A stretch of 32,404 nt of DNA from Parcubacteria group bacterium GW2011_GWA2_40_143. GTDB taxonomy: Bacteria; Patescibacteriota; Minisyncoccia; UBA9983. The position numbers and the translations under genes were made by a program. This document shows positions 27,013 through 32,404 of the stretch, piece by piece; the stretch's first letter is position 1, and every line of letters begins with the position of its first letter. The DNA lies in the NCBI GenBank assembly GCA_000996035.1, contig LBYH01000012.1:1-32404 (forward strand), written 5' to 3'. Below the pieces are notes generated by a model. It had not been told where the DNA came from, did not search any database, and saw only the letters and a program-made list of their open reading frames with translations.

Positions 27013-27083
27013 TGGACCTATGGGGAATCGAACCCCAACTTCATCCATGCCATGGATGCGTAATACCGTTTTACTATAGGCCC
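27013..27083 (-). tRNA. tRNA-Ala (GGC)
   Basis: minus strand GGGCCTATAGTAAAACGGTATTACGCATCCATGGCATGGATGAAGTTGGGGTTCGATTCCCCATAGGTCCA; loop ATGGCAT; G3:U70 present. Confidence 0.92.
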
Positions 27084-27149
27084 TTCAATATAGGGAATAA
27101 TAACAGAATCCGGTCTTTTTTCAAGGCATTGCATAACCCCACTCGTTTT

Positions 27150-27221
27150 TGCTCTCGGTAGGAATCGGACCTACATCTATCCCTTAGGACGGGACTGTTC
27201 TATCCATTGAACTACGAGAGC
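27150..27221 (-). tRNA. tRNA-Arg (CCU)
   Basis: minus strand GCTCTCGTAGTTCAATGGATAGAACAGTCCCGTCCTAAGGGATAGATGTAGGTCCGATTCCTACCGAGAGCA; loop GTCCTAA. Confidence 0.92.
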
Positions 27222-27229
27222 GCAAAGTC

Positions 27230-27262
27230 AAACCCCGCCTCGCTGCAAGCGGGGCGGGGTTT
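27230..27262 (-). terminator. GC-rich hairpin downstream of the glutaredoxin gene
   Basis: AAACCCCGCC / GGCGGGGTTT stem between the glutaredoxin stop and tRNA-Arg. Confidence 0.6.
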
Positions 27263-27270
27263 AATGAAGC

Positions 27271-27504
27271 TTATATCCCCAAAAGAGATGAGAGCTTGTC
27301 TTTGTCAAAGCCGACCATCATTTCCCCGTCTACTTCTATCACGGGTACGGCCATCTGGCCGGTTTTCTTTACCACTTCTTCCCTCTTTTCCATATCTACG
27401 GAAAGATCGTAATCGGTAAACTCAATACCCTTTTCTGTTAAAAATTCCTTGGCCATCTTGCAATATACGCAAGTAGGCGTGGAATAAATTATTACATTCT
27501 TCAT
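27271..27504 (-). CDS. Glutaredoxin family protein (NrdH/Grx-like)
   Basis: IIYSTPTCVYCKMAKEFLTEKGIEF (CxxC), AVPVIEVDGEMMVGFDKDKL. Confidence 0.92.
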   Translation of the reverse strand: MKNVIIYSTPTCVYCKMAKEFLTEKGIEFTDYDLSVDMEKREEVVKKTGQMAVPVIEVDGEMMVGFDKDKLSSLLGI

Positions 27505-27556
27505 AATATTGTCATATTAGCACCATTTAACGCATCTTTCAACACCGGTTTCGCAT

Positions 27557-27616
27557 TCTATCATCTAAAATGACACCGAAAGGATATCGGATCTATCATA
27601 TAAAAAGACACCGAAA
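27557..27616. repeat. Two imperfect 25-bp direct repeats at 35-bp spacing (candidate transposase binding sites)
   Basis: TCTATCATCTAAAATGACACCGAAA (27557-27581) and TCTATCATATAAAAAGACACCGAAA (27592-27616). Confidence 0.7.
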
Positions 27617-27669
27617 TTTTTTCAAAAATGATAGGGTTTAAGCATTAAAAGCTTAATTAAACACCTATC

Positions 27670-27980
27670 ATGATGAACAAAGAGGCTAAACAACAATATA
27701 TGCAAACATTAAGAGAAAAATATCTAAAAGGTTCAAAAAAAGGAGAAAACAGAAATTTTAAATGAATATTGCCGCAACACCGGTGAAGATCGTAAATATT
27801 CATTTAAGAAATTCAGATACAAAGTTAAATTAAAAAAACCAGAAGAAAGAAAACGAAGAAAAGAATATTACGACGGCCAAGTCAGAGCGGTTTTAGCGGA
27901 AATCTGGGAAATATGACAAAGCTAAAACACCATATCGAAGATTAATGGGTTGTTCATATGTTTCAGAAGAATTGAAGATT
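27670..27980 (+). pseudogene. Frameshifted N-terminal remnant of an IS transposase/integrase
   Basis: MMNKEAKQQYMQTLREKYLKGSKKG / EKTEILNEYCRNTGEDRKYSFKKFRYKVKLKKPEERKRRKEYYDGQVRAVLAEIWE / YDKAKTPYRRLMGCSYVSEEL across different frames. Confidence 0.65.
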
Positions 27981-27983
27981 GTT

Positions 27984-28172
27984 GGATTTAATACTCGTTT
28001 CTTCTTCCAACTCTCTTGCTGCGGCACCTGCAAGTGATTCACCTATTTCAAAGTGACCTCATGGCAAACACCAAGTTCCATATTCAGTCTTTCCAATACG
28101 TTTCCCTAGTAAAATTTTTCCATCTTTGATTACAAATATATTCACTCCAATTTTTGGATAAGCTTTTTCCAT
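27984..28172 (-). pseudogene. Truncated Nudix hydrolase with in-frame TGA
   Basis: MEKAYPKIGVNIFVIKDGKILLGKRIGKTEYGTWCLP*GHFEIGESLAGAAARELEEETSIKSNN; Nudix box intact apart from TGA at 28061-28059. Confidence 0.8.
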
Positions 28173-28195
28173 GGAAATATTGTATCAGAATTTTC

Positions 28196-28287
28196 CTAAA
28201 TCTTAAATTCAATCACATCGCCGTCTTGAACAATATATTCTTTCCCTTCTGTTCACGTCAAACCTTTTTCGCGGGCTTTGCCATACG
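28196..28287 (-). pseudogene. C-terminal ychF fragment with in-frame TGA
   Basis: [30 protein letters not shown] versus intact Ych[31 protein letters not shown] at 17610; TGA at 28255-28253. Confidence 0.85.
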
Positions 28288-28292
28288 ATCTG

Positions 28293-28360
28293 GGGGACAA
28301 AGACAAAGGGGTTAGGAGCCTTTTTGGGGTCTCCCCCTCCCTCGCAATGTATAAAAAAAG
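28293..28360 (-). mobile_element. Remnant of a second RAYT-type element end
   Basis: GGGGTTAGGAGCCTTTTTGGGGTCTCCCCCTCCCTCGCAAT aligns with the left end of the 21.7-kb RAYT, GGGGTCAGGTACCTTTGATTTGCCTCCCCCTCTTTCGTAT; minus frame reads RGRGRPQKGS*. Confidence 0.6.
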
Positions 28361-28380
28361 AAAAGTAGTATAATACTTAC

Positions 28381-29196
28381 ATGCATATTGGAGCTCATGT
28401 GTCTATAGCGGGTGGGGTGGAAAACGCGCCAGAGAGAGCCAAGGCCATTGGCGCCGAAGTGATACAAATTTTTACTCGTTCGCCTCAAGGTGGCAAAGTG
28501 CCGCCCATTACACCGGAGGTGGTCAAAAAATTTAAAGCCAATTGCGAGAAATTTGGCATTAAAGATACTTACGTCCACGCGCCGTATTTTATAAACTTTG
28601 CCTCGTCCAATAATCGCATCAAGTACGGCTCAATAAGCTCAGTGAGGCAAGAGCTGGATCGCGCTTCTCTGCTCGGCGCCAAATATGTGATGACTCATCT
28701 CGGCTCAACCAAAGATCTGGGCGAAAAAGAAGCGATCAAGCAAACTATAGAAGGTCTTAAAAAAGTTTTTGACGGCTACAAGAGCTCCGCCAAACTGCTC
28801 ATAGAAAACAGCGCCGGCAGTGGCAGCATCATCGGCTCCGATTTTTCTCAAATAAACAAAATTCTAAAAGCGGCGCCTTCGCCTCACCTTGCCGGTATTT
28901 GCCTAGACACTCAACACAGCTTTGCCTCCGGCTACGATTGGAAAAATAACTTTGGAAAAACCATAGAAAAAATTGAAAAAGAGATAGGCCTTAAAAAAAT
29001 TAAACTCATCCACGCCAATGACAGCAAAACGGAACTTGACTCAAAAAAGGACAGACACGCTCACATCGGCGAGGGGTTGATTGGCATTGAAGCTTTTAAA
29101 AAACTCGTGGCTGTAGCCGCAGAAATAAACGCCGATATGCTATGTGAAACGCCTCATCCAGGAGTGATAGCCGACATTGAGGTTCTAAAAAATTAA
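28381..29196 (+). CDS. nfo: Deoxyribonuclease IV (endonuclease IV)
   Basis: IGAHVSIAGGVENAPERAKAIGAEVIQIFTRSP, YVHAPYFINFAS, GICLDTQHSFASGYD, LIHANDSK, HIGEGLIG, ETPHPG. Confidence 0.94.
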   Translation: MHIGAHVSIAGGVENAPERAKAIGAEVIQIFTRSPQGGKVPPITPEVVKKFKANCEKFGIKDTYVHAPYFINFASSNNRIKYGSISSVRQELDRASLLGAKYVMTHLGSTKDLGEKEAIKQTIEGLKKVFDGYKSSAKLLIENSAGSGSIIGSDFSQINKILKAAPSPHLAGICLDTQHSFASGYDWKNNFGKTIEKIEKEIGLKKIKLIHANDSKTELDSKKDRHAHIGEGLIGIEAFKKLVAVAAEINADMLCETPHPGVIADIEVLKN

Positions 29197-30473
29197 GAGG
29201 CTAAAGATTTTTTTTCAATAACAGTATTTGCGACAGGCAAAGTGAAATAAAACACCGAGCCCGGCCCGTCTTCTCTCGGCTGAAAACCCGCATCACCACC
29301 ATGTCTTTTGATGATATTTTTAACTATAAAAAGGCCCAGACCGGAACCTTCCGTGTGCGCCTCCTTGGCTTTCTTATCTCTGAAGAATTTAGTAAAGAGA
29401 GAAGAAACGGCCTCAGGCGAAACTCCCATACCGCTGTCTTTAACCACAAATTTTATAAATTCTCCGGCTTTTTCCAAATACAAATCTATCTTGCCTTTTA
29501 CCGGTGTATATTTTATGGAGTTTGTAAGGTAATTGGCCACAGCGGCGCCTATTCTGCTCTTATCGCCTCTTACAATATAATTAGAGTCAGCGGGAGAGTG
29601 ATAAGTTACCTTAATCTCTTTTAAATCACTTTCTTCTTTAGCGGATGCCGCCATTTGAGTCACAAGTTCACTCATGTCTAAATCTTCCATCTTATAACCG
29701 AACAGACCTTCTTCTATGTCCGTAATGTCCAGCAAATCAGAAGTGAGCTTCACCAACTTGTCGGCATTGTTTATTATGTTATTTAAATTTTTTTCCTGCT
29801 TTTCTTTATTGGCGTCTTTGCCTATAATCTCGCCGGCCGCCCATTTTATATTAGTAAGAGGAGTAAGAAATTTATGGGACATAATGGTAACATATTCTGT
29901 TTTCATTTTATCCAAATATTTTACGCGGCTTACGTCTCGGATAATTTTAAGGATTTCACCCTTCTCCTCGTTTAGAGTTACTTTGATGATAAGATAATAA
30001 AGTTCCTGACCGGTCTCGTTTACAAAAGAATATTCCATCTCTTCCTTTTCCTTCATCTCTTTTTTCAAAACATTAGCCAAAAAAGAATTTTTGGCCGCTA
30101 TTTTAAAAGCGCCGTCGCCTTTCAAATCTTTTTCCGTAACACCGATAAAATTTTCCGCGGCGCTGTTTACCGATAGCACTCGGCCATCTTTATCATGCAC
30201 CACCAATCCTTCTATCATATTTTCTACGATTTCTTTTTGGCGTCTTTCAAGCACCAATCCTTCTTCTTCTTTCTCAGAAATGCGGTTTAAAAACAAAACA
30301 GAAAATTTGGTGAATACGATAATCACCACCGCGATAAGTGGTATTATTATAAAAAGTATATAAGCGAAAAAAGAAAAATTACCGGGATAAAGAGAAGACA
30401 GCGCCGCGTTTAAAAACGCGAGCGCCGCCACTCCCCCTATAACCCCTAAAATCTTTTTTTTGTTCATCCTCAT
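29193..30473 (-). CDS. PAS-containing sensor histidine kinase
   Basis: two N-terminal TM helices, PAS (MIEGLVVHDKDGRVLSVNSAAENFIG), H-box EYVTIMSHKFLTPLTNIKW, ATPase GSGLGLFIVKNIIKRHGG. Confidence 0.93.
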   Translation of the reverse strand: MRMNKKKILGVIGGVAALAFLNAALSSLYPGNFSFFAYILFIIIPLIAVVIIVFTKFSVLFLNRISEKEEEGLVLERRQKEIVENMIEGLVVHDKDGRVLSVNSAAENFIGVTEKDLKGDGAFKIAAKNSFLANVLKKEMKEKEEMEYSFVNETGQELYYLIIKVTLNEEKGEILKIIRDVSRVKYLDKMKTEYVTIMSHKFLTPLTNIKWAAGEIIGKDANKEKQEKNLNNIINNADKLVKLTSDLLDITDIEEGLFGYKMEDLDMSELVTQMAASAKEESDLKEIKVTYHSPADSNYIVRGDKSRIGAAVANYLTNSIKYTPVKGKIDLYLEKAGEFIKFVVKDSGMGVSPEAVSSLFTKFFRDKKAKEAHTEGSGLGLFIVKNIIKRHGGDAGFQPREDGPGSVFYFTLPVANTVIEKKSLAS

Positions 30474-30483
30474 CTTTTCTATC

Positions 30484-30918
30484 CTACATAGATAAGCTTC
30501 TTCTGGCTGAAGCTAGTTTGTACAAACCAAGTATCACCAAGATAAAGCCAAGCCCCACACCGAAAGCGTGCGCGATGGAAGATCCGGCCGCGCCCAATAT
30601 GGAGGGAAATGATTCCACTCCGGTGTACATCCAGACGAGCAAATGAGAATCACCTATGCCATAAAACAGGACTCCCCACGCGATAAAATAGAAACCTCTC
30701 TGGAAAGGAGTGCCTTTGTAAATTCTTGACACAAGGTAAGCGATGATTGCTGTCATCACCAGGAGAGTTATCTCCACCACCAAGGTTACAAACACCTCGG
30801 CGATGCCTTTAATCTCAAGCATGCTTCCTATTTTCTGATAAGAAAGCATCACAGGGAACACCAAAATGATATCAATTATTATAATCAAGGCTATAAGCCA
30901 CTTAAAATTTTTTGACAT
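30484..30918 (-). CDS. Four-TM membrane protein of unknown function in the two-component operon
   Basis: 144 aa ORF, 1 nt from the response regulator gene and about 10 nt from the kinase gene. Confidence 0.75.
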   Translation of the reverse strand: MSKNFKWLIALIIIIDIILVFPVMLSYQKIGSMLEIKGIAEVFVTLVVEITLLVMTAIIAYLVSRIYKGTPFQRGFYFIAWGVLFYGIGDSHLLVWMYTGVESFPSILGAAGSSIAHAFGVGLGFILVILGLYKLASARRSLSM

Positions 30919-30919
30919 G

Positions 30920-31318
30920 TTATTTTTTGTTTGAATCGTCTTCTTGATTGCTTATATATTTCCGGACCTTTTTCACTATATCTTCCGGAGTGCTGTAGGC
31001 CTTTACGATGTAATCCTTCGCTCCAAGAAGCATGGCGTTATCTATGCTTGTTTTGTCGTAAAGATTGGAAAGCATCACCACCGGCACCGGCTTAGCCGGA
31101 CCATGATCTCGTATCTCTCTTAAAACGCCGATTCCGTCCATCCCTGGCAAAACAATATCCAAGAGAACAAGGTCGTAATTACCTTCTCTGGCCTTTTGAA
31201 GTCCGGTCTCGCCATCGGAAGCCGCTTCAATATCATATTCGTCTTTATTAAACTTATCAGACAAAACGCTCAGCAGAAAAGAGTCGTCTTCCACTATAAG
31301 TATTTTTTTCTTTGCCAT
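30920..31318 (-). CDS. Single-domain response regulator (CheY-like receiver)
   Basis: KKILIVEDDSFLLSVL, YDLVLLDIVLPGMDGIGVL, VVMLSN, AKDYIVKAYSTPEDIV; no output domain. Confidence 0.93.
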   Translation of the reverse strand: MAKKKILIVEDDSFLLSVLSDKFNKDEYDIEAASDGETGLQKAREGNYDLVLLDIVLPGMDGIGVLREIRDHGPAKPVPVVMLSNLYDKTSIDNAMLLGAKDYIVKAYSTPEDIVKKVRKYISNQEDDSNKK

Positions 31319-31526
31319 AAATAATCTTTCAAAAATAACGATTCTTAATTAACCACTAATAATCAAACGTTTCATCGACCGGTACAAACCGAAACAATCT
31401 TTACTTTCTTTTTATATTCTATCAAAGCCAAATGAGCATGGCAATCAAAACCGTGGAAATGATAGCGGCCACATCTTTTCCTAACCATTGATTTTAGAGC
31501 TTTTTTGTGTTAAAAATAAACAACAA

Positions 31527-31602
31527 GGGCCTTTAGCTCATCTGGTAGAGCGCCTCATTTGCAATGAGGAGGTAAGCGGTTCGAGTCCGCTAAGGTCCAC
31601 CA
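31527..31602 (+). tRNA. tRNA-Ala (UGC) with encoded CCA
   Basis: GGGCCTTTAGCTCATCTGGTAGAGCGCCTCATTTGCAATGAGGAGGTAAGCGGTTCGAGTCCGCTAAGGTCCACCA; loop TTTGCAA; G3:U70. Confidence 0.96.
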
Positions 31603-31764
31603 AACGAAACATTGTCGGAATTAAGAAAGCGGAGCGATTTGGCGGGGGGGGGGAATGCGGGCGGGTTTCGGAATTACCCAAAAAAATTTTGAATCGCCAT
31701 AACTCATAAGTATCATTATAGTGCAACATTTACCTATAATGCAACAAGTGCTAAAATGTAGATA

Positions 31765-31977
31765 ATGGATATGACAGAAATATCGCCAAAACTTGGACTA
31801 AATCTCAAGCGCATTAGAACAAAGAAAAAAAAGTCGCAAGGAGATATTGCACGTGCCTTAGAGGTTCACAGAGCGTATGTGAGTGGTATAGAAAACGGCA
31901 AACGCAATCCTACTCTTGCGACAATAGAGAATTTGGCTAATGCACTTGGTGTAACAGCTAGTGAGCTTTTGAAATAA
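31765..31977 (+). CDS. XRE-family HTH regulator
   Basis: LGLNLKRIRTKKKKSQGDIARALEVHRAYVSGIENGKRNPTLATIENLANALGVTASELL. Confidence 0.93.
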   Translation: MDMTEISPKLGLNLKRIRTKKKKSQGDIARALEVHRAYVSGIENGKRNPTLATIENLANALGVTASELLK

Positions 31978-31981
31978 ATTT

Positions 31982-32404
31982 ATGAAAGGCAAAGTGACAA
32001 TCGTAATAGGCGGACAGTTTGGTTCAGAGGCAAAAGGCAAAGTAATTTCATTTCTTGCCGATGAATTTGATCTTGCCGTAAGAACTGGGTCACCGAATGC
32101 GGGACATACGGTTTTTAAGGACGCGAATATTTATCGTCTACAACAAATTCCTGCGACTTTTGTAAATAAAAAATGCGTTCTCTATATCGGTGCAGGTGCA
32201 CTCATCAACCCCGATATTTTAAGAAGAGAGGTTGAGCGCACTAATACAAAAGAACGCCTTTTTATTGATCCACAAGCTGGAATCATTGAGGAAAAACATC
32301 TTTTGCAAGAAGGCGAGCTTGTTCAAAAAATCGGAAGCACAGGAAAAGGTTGTGGTGCGGCACTTGCTGATAGAATCTGGCGAAAAGATTTCAAGCTCGC
32401 AAAA
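31982..32404 (+). CDS. Divergent adenylosuccinate synthetase-like protein, truncated by the window edge
   Basis: VTIVIGGQFGSEAKGKVISFL...RTGSPNAGHTVF...IGAGALINPDIL...IGSTGKGCGAALADRIWR matches PurA architecture. Confidence 0.85.
   Translation, partial: MKGKVTIVIGGQFGSEAKGKVISFLADEFDLAVRTGSPNAGHTVFKDANIYRLQQIPATFVNKKCVLYIGAGALINPDILRREVERTNTKERLFIDPQAGIIEEKHLLQEGELVQKIGSTGKGCGAALADRIWRKDFKLAK

Noticed and set aside
31400-31500. Minus-strand hydrophobic stretch QWLGKDVAAIISTVLIAMLIWL*
   Set aside because: No start codon in frame and too short; possible remnant only.
31644-31653. Run of 10 G as a possible phase-variation tract
   Set aside because: No convincing ORF spans it; may be a sequencing or assembly artefact.
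1-32404. Host-wide UGA recoding
   Set aside because: Intact ychF ends with TGA at its conserved C-terminus and the conserved genes carry no internal TGA in the standard-code ORF track, so the host appears to use the standard code.
1-32404. CRISPR array or cas genes
   Set aside because: No regularly spaced repeat array and no Cas-like protein seen.

Overview
The window looks like a chromosomal segment from a small-genome Patescibacteria/CPR-type bacterium (Parcubacteria-like; taxonomy inferred from gene style only). It is densely packed with housekeeping genes: tsaD, valS, leuS, mnmA, ychF, mltG, ddl, nfo, hsp20, a PrsW-like protease, O-antigen ligase and sugar transferase, a two-component module, and four tRNAs (Phe-GAA, Ala-GGC, Arg-CCU, Ala-UGC). 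Accessory segments include an overlapping HEPN/MNT pair, a low-GC cassette (radical SAM, broken GT4, CDP-alcohol phosphatidyltransferase-like), a REP-associated Y1 transposase with 24-bp inverted ends, and two graveyards of truncated genes. The observations I rate highest are: (1) a leucyl-tRNA synthetase that appears to lack its whole CP1 editing domain; (2) period-7/14 A/T-rich repeats inside the reading frames of tsaD, mnmA and leuS; (3) an adenylosuccinate-synthetase-like gene at the right edge with GSEAKGK in place of GDEGKGK, directly downstream of a small XRE regulator; (4) a ychF-nudix fragment pair interrupted only by TGA codons; (5) two possible structured RNA loci. All family assignments are by eye; no database search was run.
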